DNA from: RPQJ01 sp963754535
Lineage (GTDB): Bacteria; Pseudomonadota; Gammaproteobacteria; Steroidobacterales; Steroidobacteraceae
Direction: 5' to 3'
Assembly: GCA_963754535.1 (NCBI GenBank)
Contig: CAVWGG010000037.1
Span: 1-64,000, forward strand
DNA: 64,000 nucleotides
The notes below the pieces were generated by a model that saw only the letters and a program-made list of their open reading frames with translations, did not search any database and was not told the origin of the DNA. The stretch's first letter is position 1, and the number at the start of each line of letters is the position of its first letter. The position numbers were made by a program, and so were the translations under genes. Shown in pieces: positions 1 through 8,438 of this stretch.

Positions 1-489
1 CATCGAGGTGCCGAGGATCAGTCGCAGGCGATCAACGCCGAGCCCGTCGACCAGCATGGCGTGCTGGCTGCGCACCATGTCGTCGTAGTCGTACTGCGGG
101 AAGCGGGCACGCAGGCCATCCGAGGGCTTCGACGAGGATCCATGGCCGATGTCATCGGGCAGGATGATGTAGTAGCGGGTGATGTCCAGCGGCTGTCCCG
201 GCCCGAAGAGTTCGTCCGCGAAGATCGGGTTCAGCAGCGAGCGGGCGTCGCCGCCGGTGCCGTGCAGCAGCAGCACCGCGTTGTCGATGTTTCCTGCAGG
301 ATCCTTGTGCGGCTTGCCGAGCGTCAGGTAATGCAGCCTGAGCTCCGGCAGGGCCTCCCCCGTGCCGAAGCGGAAGTCACGAATCGTGTGGGTGCCGTCC
401 TGTGTTGCCCAGGAAGCGGGCTCCGCAGCCGTTGCGACGTGCGCGGCCAGGAGTCCCAGGGCGGCCGCAATCAAGATCGAATGACGCAT
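1..489 (-). CDS. MetX-like alpha/beta hydrolase, 3' end cut by window edge
   Basis: The first 163 residues of an exported alpha/beta-hydrolase are visible; the rest lies beyond the window. An Ala/Leu-rich signal peptide (about residues 1-22) is followed by the strand LHYLTLGKP, an LLLHGTGG oxyanion-hole segment and a DDIGHGSSSKPSDG stretch typical of the homoserine O-acetyltransferase (MetX)-like branch. The last visible residues, LGTSM, look like the start of the nucleophile elbow, with the catalytic Ser at 162. A secretion signal is unusual for a true MetX, so a periplasmic esterase or hydrolase of this fold is more likely than a methionine-pathway enzyme; the substrate is unknown. Its ATG is at 489-487 and it is divergent from the DsbA-like gene. 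Confidence 0.8.
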   Translation of the reverse strand, partial: MRHSILIAAALGLLAAHVATAAEPASWATQDGTHTIRDFRFGTGEALPELRLHYLTLGKPHKDPAGNIDNAVLLLHGTGGDARSLLNPIFADELFGPGQPLDITRYYIILPDDIGHGSSSKPSDGLRARFPQYDYDDMVRSQHAMLVDGLGVDRLRLILGTSM

Positions 490-564
490 GGCAGGTGTCC
501 CAGGTCGGGCTTGGCGGGGGTGAGGTTGCGTCGAGTGTAAAGCCACCCCGCGTTAACCACTAAA

Positions 565-592
565 TTCACGGGTGATCGAACTACTCTAGAAT
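565..592 (+). promoter_or_regulatory. candidate sigma70 promoter for the DsbA-like gene
   Basis: A -35-like TTCACG (565-570) and a -10-like TAGAAT (587-592) are separated by 16 bases, about 50 bases upstream of the ATG at 645. This is the only good match in the divergent intergenic region. Assigned by eye. Confidence 0.35.
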
Positions 593-644
593 CCCGCGAC
601 CGCCGCAGGCCAGACGGCGGCCGCAGGAACAACAGGAGTTCGCC

Positions 645-1373
645 ATGAGCCGCAAAACCAAGAGAAACCAGAATACCGGGCGACCCGGGCCTCCGGCGCA
701 GGAAACACCGTCGGCGAACGGCCTCGGCACCAGGAACGTGGTCATCGGCGCGATCGCAGTCCTGCTGCTTGCAGTCGGCGCATGGGCACTGCTGCACAAG
801 GGCGAGAACAGTGAGTCAGCCGGACTGGCCGGTACGCCACGTGGAGCGGCCCTGGCCAGCGAGCATGCGCCGACGCTCGGCGAGGCGAGCGCCAAGGTCC
901 ACATCGTCGAGTTCCTCGATCCAGCCTGCGAAACCTGCGCCGCGTTTTTCCCGATCGCCAAGCAGTACATGGCGGAAAACCCCGGCAAGATTCGCCTGTC
1001 CGTCCGCCACGTCGCGTTCCACGACGGGTCGGAGTTTGCGGTGCGTGTCCTCGAGGCGAGCCGCAAGCAGGACAAGTACTGGCAGACGCTTGAAGCACTG
1101 CTGGCGTCGCAGCACCGGTGGGCACCGAATCACGTGGCACAGCCCGACCTGATCGTTGGTGCGATTGCAGGTGTGGGCCTGAACATCGACCAGTTGATGG
1201 CCGACATCAATGCCCCGGACGTGACGCAGCGAATCCAGCAGGACCTGAGTGACGCAATGGCGCTGAAGGTGACCGCGACACCCGAATACTTCGTCAACGG
1301 ACGGCCGATGCCGAGCTTCGGTGAACAGCAACTGCGGACGCTCATCAACGATGCGCTGGCGGACGCCTACTGA
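645..1373 (+). CDS. membrane-anchored DsbA-family thiol:disulfide oxidoreductase
   Basis: A 242-residue thioredoxin-fold protein. A basic N-terminus is followed by one transmembrane segment at about 31-50, so the body should be anchored in the inner membrane and face the periplasm. The redox motif is CETC (95-98), in FLDPACETC. TATPEYFVNG near 210-220 supplies the cis-proline loop expected of DsbA-like proteins. The helical insertion between these motifs fits the DsbA/DsbG-like (Thioredoxin_4) group and not TlpA/CcmG. The start is supported by AGGAG nine bases upstream of the ATG. Role inferred: oxidising or isomerising disulfides in exported proteins. Its partner is unknown, since no DsbB or DsbD gene is adjacent. 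Confidence 0.85.
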   Translation: MSRKTKRNQNTGRPGPPAQETPSANGLGTRNVVIGAIAVLLLAVGAWALLHKGENSESAGLAGTPRGAALASEHAPTLGEASAKVHIVEFLDPACETCAAFFPIAKQYMAENPGKIRLSVRHVAFHDGSEFAVRVLEASRKQDKYWQTLEALLASQHRWAPNHVAQPDLIVGAIAGVGLNIDQLMADINAPDVTQRIQQDLSDAMALKVTATPEYFVNGRPMPSFGEQQLRTLINDALADAY

Positions 1374-1403
1374 TCCTGCCGCTGGTTCGCCGCGCAAACG
1401 CCC

Positions 1404-2324
1404 ATGAGTTCCCCAACGTCGATGGCACCTGATCGAACGGCTCGCCCCAGCGGGTGGCGCCGGTGGCTGGTTGCGTCACGGCCACGGACCCTGACGATGG
1501 CCGTCACCCCGGTGGTCGTCGGCGCGAGCCTGGCCTGGGCCGAGGGCGCGGCGGCGAACTGGCCCGTCTTCGTGCTGACGCTGGCCTGCGCGGTCCTGAT
1601 CCAGGTCGGCACCAACCTGCTCAACGACGTCTCCGACTTCGAGAAAGGCAATGACCGTGCCGACCGCGTGGGGCCATTGCGAGTCACGGCGGCCGGTTGG
1701 GCCACGCCGAGCGAGGTGCGCCGTGCAGCGGGAATCGTATTCGGCTTCGCGATGTTGATTGGCGTTGTGCTGGTCTGGCTCGGCGGCCTGGTGATCCTCG
1801 GCCTCGGCCTGTTCTCGATCGTCGCCGGCTGGGCTTACTCGGGCGGGTCGCGGCCCGTGTCGCATGGCCCGTTCGGCGAACTGTTCGTGCTGATGTTTTT
1901 CGGTCTGGTCGCCGTGGGTGGCAGTCATTACCTGCAGTCTGGCCAGTGGTCGCCGGTGATCGTGCCGGCTGGACTGGCCATCGGCTCGATGGCGGCGGCC
2001 GTTCTGCTGCTCAACAACTACCGCGACCTCGCTGCCGACACAGCCGCTGGCCGACGAACGCTCGCCGCCGTGATCGGGCCCGCGCGATCGTGGGGTCTAT
2101 ACGCCGTGCTGATGCTGTTGCCGCTCGCACTGCCGACGTGGCTGGCATTGCGCAACCCGCCGCACCCCACTGCATGGCTGGCCTGGGTGTCCGCGCCATT
2201 GCTGGTAAGCCTGGTATGGAGAATGGGGCGAGCGAGTGGCGCTGCGCTCAATCCCGTGCTGGGTCAGACCGCGCTGGCCCAGGCCGCATTCGGATTGCTG
2301 CTGGCCGCAGGAATGCTGCCGTGA
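1404..2324 (+). CDS. menA: 1,4-dihydroxy-2-naphthoate polyprenyltransferase (MenA, UbiA family)
   Basis: A 306-residue polytopic membrane protein of the UbiA prenyltransferase superfamily. The first Asp-rich motif is NLLNDVSDFEKGND (around residues 72-85); the second lies in NNYRDLAADTAAGRRTLA (around 200-217). These two motifs bind the Mg-prenyl diphosphate. The motif spellings and the ASRPRTL start resemble MenA more than UbiA or heme O synthase. MenA attaches the isoprenoid tail to dihydroxynaphthoate in menaquinone synthesis. No other men gene is visible, so a different aromatic acceptor cannot be excluded. The stop overlaps the GTG start of the next gene (GTGA), indicating translational coupling. 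Confidence 0.82.
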   Translation: MSSPTSMAPDRTARPSGWRRWLVASRPRTLTMAVTPVVVGASLAWAEGAAANWPVFVLTLACAVLIQVGTNLLNDVSDFEKGNDRADRVGPLRVTAAGWATPSEVRRAAGIVFGFAMLIGVVLVWLGGLVILGLGLFSIVAGWAYSGGSRPVSHGPFGELFVLMFFGLVAVGGSHYLQSGQWSPVIVPAGLAIGSMAAAVLLLNNYRDLAADTAAGRRTLAAVIGPARSWGLYAVLMLLPLALPTWLALRNPPHPTAWLAWVSAPLLVSLVWRMGRASGAALNPVLGQTALAQAAFGLLLAAGMLP

Positions 2325-3190
2325 GCCCGACCATCATCGGCACGCTGCTGCCCTTGGCACTCGGCTTCATCATGTTCGCAGTCGGCGTCACGCTCGTGCC
2401 GGCCGATTTCACTCGGCTGTTCGAACAGCCGCGCGCGGTGATCGCCGGCCTGATTGGCCAGTTGCTGTTGCTGCCAGTGCTCGCCTGGACGATGGCTGTC
2501 GTGTTTCGATTGTCGCCGCCCATGGCTGTCGGCCTGGTGATCCTCGGAGCTTGCCCGGGCGGCGCAAGTTCGGCGCTCATCACCCATCTCGCTCGTGGTT
2601 CAGCAGCGCTGTCGGTGACGCTGACGGCCATCACCAGCCTGATCGCGCTGGTCTCGATGCCGATCGTGGTGCAAGGCGCGCTGCGCCATTTCCTGGGCGC
2701 CGACAGTCCCATCGAGTTCTCGGTGGCAAAAATGGTGCGCGGAGTCTTCTTCATCACGACCGTGCCAGTCGCAGCCGGCATGCTCCTGCGCGCTTGGCGG
2801 GCCCGCCTGGCGGATCGATTGCAAACCGCCCTGGGCCGTATCGCGACGGCGCTGTTCGTGCTGATCGTCATCGCCACCTTCGTCAGTCAGCGCGATGCCC
2901 TGATGGCCAACCTTTCGACGGTTGGACCAGCTGCCGCAAGCCTGAACCTGGGCGTGATGTTGGCGGGCGCGGGCCTGGCCCTGGCCTTCGGGCTCGGTCG
3001 CCGCGACGCGATCGCCATCACCTCGGAGTGCGGCCTGCAGAATGCAGCCCTCGGCATTTTCATCGCGACCACCGTGCTCGGCACGCCGGCGCTCGCCGTT
3101 CCCAGCGTCATCTATGCCCTGCTCATGAACCTCGGCGCATTCGGCCTGATCTTCGTGGCGCGCCGCTGGGGCCGCCCTGCCCGCTCATAG
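2321..3190 (+). CDS. bile acid:sodium symporter (BASS) family transporter
   Basis: A 289-residue protein with about nine or ten hydrophobic segments. Two BASS signatures are clear: CPGGASSALITHLARGSAAL near residues 67-86 and ECGLQNAALGIFIATTV near 230-247; these crossing regions form the sodium and substrate sites in the family. The chosen GTG overlaps the menA stop by four bases (GTGA). The open frame continues further upstream, but that part is antisense-like and lies inside menA. Family members move bile acids, pantoate, pyruvate or other organic anions with sodium; the substrate here cannot be told. The last six bases overlap the convergent gene that follows. Confidence 0.85.
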   Translation: MSPTIIGTLLPLALGFIMFAVGVTLVPADFTRLFEQPRAVIAGLIGQLLLLPVLAWTMAVVFRLSPPMAVGLVILGACPGGASSALITHLARGSAALSVTLTAITSLIALVSMPIVVQGALRHFLGADSPIEFSVAKMVRGVFFITTVPVAAGMLLRAWRARLADRLQTALGRIATALFVLIVIATFVSQRDALMANLSTVGPAAASLNLGVMLAGAGLALAFGLGRRDAIAITSECGLQNAALGIFIATTVLGTPALAVPSVIYALLMNLGAFGLIFVARRWGRPARS

Positions 3191-4138
3191 CGCGAAGAAC
3201 AGCTGCAGCCAGTACTTGTCGCCTTCGGCCTTGTTGCGCGTGTGGCCCTCGTGCTGCCACTTCGCGACGGCACCCCAGCGCTCACCCCGGTAGACCAGTT
3301 GCGGCCCATAGGCCAGCACGCGCAGCTTGCGGCCATCGCCACCTACGGGGTCGCCATCGATCTCGTCATCGGTGACCTGTCGATACAGGTAGCCGTTGAT
3401 GCCCGCGAGCCAGCCTTTCGCAATGCGCAGGTTCAGCGAGTATTCGACGCCCGCCTCCAGTCCTGAGTGGTAGTCCGTGTCGGGGTTGGTGCCGTTGACG
3501 GTGAGATTGGTGCGCAGGTTCGCATCGAAGCGTTCGCCGAGCGGTGCTGTCACGGCATAGTAAAAAGTGGCAGCGTACTGGTTGCGGCCGGCATTGAACA
3601 GGTGACTGGTCGAATACGAGCCTGTCGGCAAGGTCACGTCGACGCCCGTCAGCGAATGCAGTTGCGGCCGATGCCAGCCGAGCATCAGCCCAACGGTCGT
3701 GTCGCCGACGCCAGTGCGATAGTCCTCGCGTGGACCGATGCTGGCGTCGCCGATCAGGTAGGGCTGGGCGACGAGCCAGCCCACCGAGCCACCGAAGAGC
3801 CTGGCCGACTCGAGGACCTGCAGGTAGCGCAATGTGTGCACGCGCACGTCGACTTCGAACGGGATCGGCGCAGGTTCACCGTCGTTCATCGTCGTGACGT
3901 CAGCCGTGTAGTACGAGTTATACGAATACAGGTAGGGGCCAGGCTTGGGCAGCACGCCGCTGGCCACGGTATTCAAGCCATAGGGGTAGACGCTGCCACC
4001 CCCCTCGGTCGCGCAGGCCGGCCGCAGGATGCAGAGCGCGAGGGCAGCCACGCACACTGGTGCGCAGAACCAAACGCTCCAGCGCGATTGCGAATGACGA
4101 CAGACGGCCCGGTGGCGGGTGCCGAACTGGCTCTTCAT
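3185..4138 (-). CDS. outer-membrane beta-barrel protein, MetA/phenol-degradation (SphA-like) family
   Basis: A 317-residue protein with a long basic leader and hydrophobic signal (cleavage probably near ACATEG, about residue 44). The rest alternates short aromatic strands (YLYSYNSYYTADV, YAATFYYAVTAPLG, GVEYSLNLRIAKGWLAG) and ends in Phe-Ala-Leu (WLQLFFAL), as expected for an outer-membrane barrel. The pattern GYVG-like start, VDVTLPTGSY and GLEAGVEY matches the Phenol_MetA_deg family, annotated as transporters in aromatic degradation clusters. No aromatic degradation genes are adjacent, so the cargo is unknown. Convergent with the BASS gene, with a six-base overlap. Confidence 0.7.
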   Translation of the reverse strand: MKSQFGTRHRAVCRHSQSRWSVWFCAPVCVAALALCILRPACATEGGGSVYPYGLNTVASGVLPKPGPYLYSYNSYYTADVTTMNDGEPAPIPFEVDVRVHTLRYLQVLESARLFGGSVGWLVAQPYLIGDASIGPREDYRTGVGDTTVGLMLGWHRPQLHSLTGVDVTLPTGSYSTSHLFNAGRNQYAATFYYAVTAPLGERFDANLRTNLTVNGTNPDTDYHSGLEAGVEYSLNLRIAKGWLAGINGYLYRQVTDDEIDGDPVGGDGRKLRVLAYGPQLVYRGERWGAVAKWQHEGHTRNKAEGDKYWLQLFFAL

Positions 4139-4264
4139 GGAAACTCCGGTGACGCGACCGGCCGGAAGTGTTCCAGAAGCAGCCGCGCGTCGCGCCCGTG
4201 GGATTCCGAGAGTCGTCTCGGTAAAGGCCGGTTTTGCCGTGCGGCTCCGATCACCACTGTCAGG

Positions 4265-4281
4265 AACGGCTATTAGCCGTT
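4265..4281. promoter_or_regulatory. perfect 7+3+7 inverted repeat upstream of the small basic protein gene
   Basis: AACGGCT-ATT-AGCCGTT forms a perfect 7-bp stem with a 3-base loop, 38 bases upstream of the ATG at 4319. There is no T-run, so an operator or an mRNA 5' hairpin is as likely as a terminator. Confidence 0.35.
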
Positions 4282-4318
4282 ACGCTATTCCACCTGAACG
4301 ACTGAATCCGGAGATTCC

Positions 4319-4453
4319 ATGGCCAGACCCCCGAATTATTCACAGCAGAAGCAGCAGCGCGAACAGGCTGCCAGGAAGAAGCGCGATGAGAAGCAGCAGC
4401 GCCGTCAGGAAAAGAAGGACGAGAGTCCTCCCTCACCTCCTCCTGCGCCCTGA
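4319..4453 (+). CDS. small, highly charged hypothetical protein (44 aa)
   Basis: The 44-residue frame begins MARPPNYSQQKQQREQAARK, continues with Lys/Arg/Gln/Glu repeats and ends in a Pro-rich tail (PPSPPPAP). Similar short basic helical proteins starting MARPP are common hypothetical genes in proteobacteria (known from memory of the family). GGAG lies a few bases before the ATG, and the gene sits 23 bases ahead of the nitroreductase gene on the same strand, so they may share a transcript. No domain is recognised. A nucleic-acid or ribosome-associated role is conceivable from its charge, but is not shown. Confidence 0.55.
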   Translation: MARPPNYSQQKQQREQAARKKRDEKQQRRQEKKDESPPSPPPAP

Positions 4454-4476
4454 TTCGCGCGGCGACCGCACTCGAA

Positions 4477-5124
4477 ATGAGCACCCTGACCAAGCTTGCA
4501 CTCGGCGCGATGGGACAACTTCGGCCGCGCCCCGCGAAAGGCGATGCACGCCGCGTCATCAAGCTGCCTGCGCCCGACAAGCGTGGCGGACTGCCGCTCA
4601 TGCAGGCACTGGCAAGACGCCGTTCATCGCGGGAGTTCGCACGCAAGGCACTGCCGCTGCCCGTGCTCTCCGGCCTGCTGTGGGCCGCATTCGGCGTCAA
4701 CCGCCGCGACGGGGGACGCACGGCCCCCTCCGCCATCGATGCGCAGGAGGTCGACGTCTACGTCGCCTTGCCCGACGGTGCCTATCTCTATGACGCCCGG
4801 ACACACGCGCTGCGGCTGGTTGCGGGCGGTGATCTGCGACGCGTCACGGGTTACCAGGATTTCGTGGACGATGCGCCGCTCGACCTCGTCTACGTGGCGG
4901 ACCATTCGCGCATGAAGTTGATCCCGGTGGCAAGCCGGGAGAGCTTCGCGTCCGCCGCCGCCGGCGCGATCGCACAGAACGTGTACCTGTACGCTGCCAG
5001 CAGCAATCTCGTCACGGTGATCCGCGCCTGGATCGATCGCTCCGCCATTGCCGACGCCCTCGGCCTGACCCACGACCAGCACGTGCTGCTGTCGCAGACC
5101 GTCGGTTACGCGCCGAAGTCCTGA
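4477..5124 (+). CDS. nitroreductase-family (SagB-type) oxidoreductase
   Basis: 215 residues. After a basic leader the motif ALARRRSSREFARKALPLPV (about 46-65) gives the Arg-rich FMN phosphate-binding segment of the nitroreductase fold. LLWAAFGVNR and the later GAIAQNVYLYAASSNL are typical of the SagB-type/nitroreductase branch, where the second segment packs at the dimer interface near FMN. The protein is likely cytoplasmic, FMN-dependent and dimeric. Unlike Sag biosynthetic enzymes, no cyclodehydratase or peptide precursor lies nearby, so a general NAD(P)H oxidoreductase role is most likely. A GC-rich inverted repeat around 5127-5149 follows the stop. Confidence 0.75.
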   Translation: MSTLTKLALGAMGQLRPRPAKGDARRVIKLPAPDKRGGLPLMQALARRRSSREFARKALPLPVLSGLLWAAFGVNRRDGGRTAPSAIDAQEVDVYVALPDGAYLYDARTHALRLVAGGDLRRVTGYQDFVDDAPLDLVYVADHSRMKLIPVASRESFASAAAGAIAQNVYLYAASSNLVTVIRAWIDRSAIADALGLTHDQHVLLSQTVGYAPKS

Positions 5125-5172
5125 CACGGCCTCGCTCCCGGCGGGGCCGATGTCTGTATGATCGCCGCGCCA

Positions 5173-6033
5173 ATGAAAACCCCCACCGAGCTGCAGCCCC
5201 TCATCGACGACGGCGTGATCGACGAAGTCCTCCGTTCGCTGAAAAGCGGCAAGGAAGCGACCGTTTACCTGGTACGTTCGCGCACCGGGACGCTCTGCGC
5301 CAAGGTCTACCGGAACATGGCGCAGCGCAGCTTCCAGAAGCGCGCCCAGTACCAGGAAGGACGCAAAGTGCGAGGCAGCCGGCAGGCCCGCGCGATGAGC
5401 AAGAGCACGTCATTCGGTCGTGCGGAACAGGAAGCCGCCTGGAAGAACGCGGAAGTGGACGCGCTGTACCAGCTGATCGCCGCGGACGTGCGCGTGCCGC
5501 GGCCCTACGGGTATTTCGATGGCGTCCTGCTCATGGAGCTCGTCGCGGATGCGGACGGGAATCCGGCGCCACGCCTTGGCGAAGTCGATCTCCCAGCCGA
5601 GACCGCCCGGGAGTACCACCGCTTCCTGATCCGGCAGGTCGTGCGGATGCTGTGCGTTGGACTGATCCACGGCGACCTTTCCGAGTTCAACGTGCTGGTT
5701 GCGCCCGACGGTCCCGTGATCATCGACCTCCCCCAGGTCGTCAATGCGGCGGGCAACAACGCTGCGCTGGCGATGCTCGAACGGGACGTCAACAACCTGC
5801 GGTCCACGCTGGGCCGCTTTGCACCTGAGTTGCTCGTCACCGAGTACGCGAGGGAAATGTGGTCACTGTTCGAACAGGGCGAACTGCGGCCGGAGTCCGA
5901 ACTCACGGGTGCCTTCGCGCGCGATGAAACCATCGTTGATCCCGACGATGTCATGATCGTCATCGACGATGCCCGCGAGGAAGAAATCCAGCGTCGCCTG
6001 CGCCTCGTCAGCGAGCCTGTCGCCGGATTCTAG
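5173..6033 (+). CDS. RIO1-family serine protein kinase
   Basis: 286 residues from the ATG at 5173. This start is chosen over the ATG at 5158 because bacterial RIO proteins commonly begin MKTP. SGKEATVYLV carries the glycine-poor ATP loop of RIO kinases. CAKVY gives the ATP-anchoring Lys. HGDLSEFN is the catalytic loop (His166, Asp168), and IIDLPQ holds the metal-binding Asp185, replacing DFG as in RIO1. The signature KSTSFGRAEQEAAWKNAE matches the RIO1 flexible loop region. RIO1 acts in 40S ribosome maturation in eukaryotes and archaea; the bacterial role is poorly defined. The stop overlaps the convergent hypothetical gene. Confidence 0.88.
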   Translation: MKTPTELQPLIDDGVIDEVLRSLKSGKEATVYLVRSRTGTLCAKVYRNMAQRSFQKRAQYQEGRKVRGSRQARAMSKSTSFGRAEQEAAWKNAEVDALYQLIAADVRVPRPYGYFDGVLLMELVADADGNPAPRLGEVDLPAETAREYHRFLIRQVVRMLCVGLIHGDLSEFNVLVAPDGPVIIDLPQVVNAAGNNAALAMLERDVNNLRSTLGRFAPELLVTEYAREMWSLFEQGELRPESELTGAFARDETIVDPDDVMIVIDDAREEEIQRRLRLVSEPVAGF

Positions 6034-6440
6034 CGGCGAACCGCCCGCTTTTTCTTTTTCCACGAAGGTTGCACGGCGAGCTGGACCTTGCCTACCTTGC
6101 GGTCGGCAATCGACTTCAGCACCAGCCGTCCGCGGTCATCGACCAGGCACGGTACGACGTACACACCCGGACGCAGCAGGGCCTGAATCGCCTTGGCCGC
6201 CGGACGCCGCTTGAAGAGCGTGGCCGCGGTCGGGTCGTCGAAGGACCACGAGTCGTCCTGCACCATGTAGTACAGCGAGATTCCGGGCAGCGTCGCGCTG
6301 ACCAGCAGATAGCGAGTCCGGTCCTCCACGTCCTTGACGTGGCGTGCCAGCGCACGCCGTTGCGCCGGGGTCAGCGGCGGATCTTCGTCATCGCCGGGAC
6401 GCTGGGTTTTCGGGGCTTGCTTGCGCTTGGTGACGGCCAT
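6030..6440 (-). CDS. conserved hypothetical protein (136 aa)
   Basis: A basic N-terminus (MAVTKRKQAPKTQRPGDDED) precedes LTPAQRRALARHVKDVEDRT and a compact alpha/beta body ending in a Lys/Arg-rich tail (SWKKKKRAVRR). No signal peptide or membrane segment is seen, so it should be cytoplasmic, and the charged ends would suit nucleic-acid or ribosome contact. I do not recognise a named family. Its end overlaps the RIO kinase stop by four bases on the opposite strand. Confidence 0.6.
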   Translation of the reverse strand: MAVTKRKQAPKTQRPGDDEDPPLTPAQRRALARHVKDVEDRTRYLLVSATLPGISLYYMVQDDSWSFDDPTAATLFKRRPAAKAIQALLRPGVYVVPCLVDDRGRLVLKSIADRKVGKVQLAVQPSWKKKKRAVRR

Positions 6441-6535
6441 GGCTCGCTCTTACGGTGCAGGAAGTTGGGAAATCCCCGCAATCCTAGCAGGCCACGCCGT
6501 CACGCCACGAATGTCGATGCTCTCAGCCCATCGGT

Positions 6536-8227
6536 TCAGAAGCGGGAAGCGACCAGTTGCACGTCGGAGTGTCGCCAGGCGTCCAGGAATTGCTTTTCCA
6601 CGGCCACCGCGTCGTCGGTTCGCTGCTGTTGCCGCAGCGCCAGCGTGAGGCCCTTGAGTGACCAGCCGTTCTGCGGGTTGCGCCGCAGCTCCTCGCGATA
6701 GACCTGCTCGGCATCGCCCGGCCGGCCGGCTGCCAGCATTACCGCGCCCAGTGATTGCCGGACCGGCGAATGCCAGCCGGGCGGCTCGTCGTAGGGAATG
6801 CGATCCTCGATGGCGACGGCTTCGGTCAGCGCCGTGATGGCAGCGGCCTGGTCGCCGCGTGCCAGTGCGAGCTCGGCGTAGACCGTACGCTCCGCGATAT
6901 GCGCGGCATGCGCCAGCGGATAACGATCCCAGACCGTCAGGGTCGTCATCACCGGATCGGCTGCCAGCTTCGACAGCGCGGCGTAATAGCCATTGGCGTC
7001 GTTCATCCGGTTCTGGCGGATCGCAGCCATGGCCTGGGCGTAGTTCCAGATCGCCGTGACGTAAGGCAGGTCGGGCGCCGGATTGGGTGCCGCGCGGATC
7101 TCGTCCCAGCGTCCGAAGCGGACGTTGTCGAACCAGGGCGTCATCCAGTAGTGCTGCAGGCCCGCGAATCCCGGTTGCCGCATGAGGTCCGGCAGGTTGA
7201 CGCGTTGCGCCGTCTTGCGCGCGGCGTCCTGGGCGATCTTGCTCGCACCTTCCATGCTGGCCGCAAACCACAGGAAGTGCGGGTTGTGCGGCACGTAGCC
7301 GAGCGGATACACGCCCTTGGCGTTGCGGCCGCACATCGCGAGATAGTCGTTGTCGGCGGCGATCGCCGTCTGGTTCGCGACGACGGCATCGTGCCAGCGC
7401 CCAACCCGCGCGTAGATGTGTGCCGGCATGTGCACGAGGTGACCCGAGCCGGGAATCAGCGTGCGCAGTCGATCGGCTGCGACGACGCCGCGCTGCGGAT
7501 CGGCTGAGGCCTCGACGGCATGCACGTACAGGTGCAGCGCTCCGGCGTGGTCTGGATTCCTCTTCATGACAGTTTCCAGCAGCGACACGACTTCCGCGGT
7601 GTTGCCCTTCGGCTGCAGCTTGTCGTCGTAGTAGTCCCACGGCTGCAGGTCCATCAGGGCCTCGGCGTGGAAGACCTTTGCATCCAGGTCGTCAGGGTAC
7701 TCGGCTACGAGCGCGCCGGTCGCCTTCGCATACGCTTCGTCGAGTGCGCGACGATCCGCCGGGGGATCTTCCGCATAACGCGCTGCGAGCGCCTGGATGA
7801 AGGCGCGCTCCCTGGCCGAGGCTGCAGGTGCCAACGACACGGCGCGCTGCAGGCTCTGCCATGCCTTCGGGTTGTCGGCAGGATCCATCTGCGCATTGAC
7901 GTGCGGGCCCAGTACGAGCGCCGCACCCCACCAGCACATCGCACAATCCGGATCGATCTGCGCGGCCTTCAGGTACGAACGCTCGGCCGCGTCGTGATTG
8001 AAGCCGAAGGTCAGCATCAGGGCCTGGTTGAACCAGCGCTGGGCTTCCGGCTTGTTCGTCGTGATCTTGAATTCGTACGTGCCCAGCCCGGGCAACAGCG
8101 TGGCACCGACAGGCGCCTCGACCGGTGCAGACTGCGCCGCCGCTCGCACCCGCGAGCTTTGTGTCCCGACGAAAGCTCCGGCGCCTACCGCCAGAAGGAC
8201 CCCAGCCACTGCCAGCATGCGGTTCAT
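6536..8227 (-). CDS. exported tetratricopeptide-repeat protein
   Basis: 563 residues. An N-terminal signal or anchor (about 1-20) leads into helical repeats. AQRWFNQALMLTFGFNHDAAERSYLKAAQIDPDCA is a clear TPR pair (split here only for description), followed by a conserved CAMCWWGAALVLGPHVN segment. Further repeats run through GALHLYVHAVEAS, HMPAHIYARVGRWHDAV and, near the C-terminus, GRPGDAEQVYREELRRNPQN and GLTLALRQQQRTDDA. This architecture recurs in secreted TPR proteins of unknown function in proteobacteria. It probably acts as a periplasmic scaffold. The CAMCW cysteine pair could be heme- or metal-related, but the spacing is not the CxxCH of cytochromes. Confidence 0.75.
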   Translation of the reverse strand: MNRMLAVAGVLLAVGAGAFVGTQSSRVRAAAQSAPVEAPVGATLLPGLGTYEFKITTNKPEAQRWFNQALMLTFGFNHDAAERSYLKAAQIDPDCAMCWWGAALVLGPHVNAQMDPADNPKAWQSLQRAVSLAPAASARERAFIQALAARYAEDPPADRRALDEAYAKATGALVAEYPDDLDAKVFHAEALMDLQPWDYYDDKLQPKGNTAEVVSLLETVMKRNPDHAGALHLYVHAVEASADPQRGVVAADRLRTLIPGSGHLVHMPAHIYARVGRWHDAVVANQTAIAADNDYLAMCGRNAKGVYPLGYVPHNPHFLWFAASMEGASKIAQDAARKTAQRVNLPDLMRQPGFAGLQHYWMTPWFDNVRFGRWDEIRAAPNPAPDLPYVTAIWNYAQAMAAIRQNRMNDANGYYAALSKLAADPVMTTLTVWDRYPLAHAAHIAERTVYAELALARGDQAAAITALTEAVAIEDRIPYDEPPGWHSPVRQSLGAVMLAAGRPGDAEQVYREELRRNPQNGWSLKGLTLALRQQQRTDDAVAVEKQFLDAWRHSDVQLVASRF

Positions 8228-8438
8228 GGTCTTCCCCCTCCTTACGTCGGCACGCCTTGCTGCCTCTTACCCCCACTCCTGGGCCGTGTCTGTAGGCCGA
8301 ACGGACACGTGGGGTGAGCCGGTCCGGTACGCGTCGATGCAGCGAACCAGCGCACGAATTCTGCAGGTCGAGTTGTGCACCTGGTCGCGGTATCCGAGGC
8401 TCCGGGAGTCGGGCTGCGACGTATAGCGGAGCACATTC

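Noticed and set aside
6700..8000. Cytochrome-type heme site in the TPR protein (CAMCW)
   Set aside because: The motif lacks the His of CxxCH and nothing else in the protein suggests heme binding.
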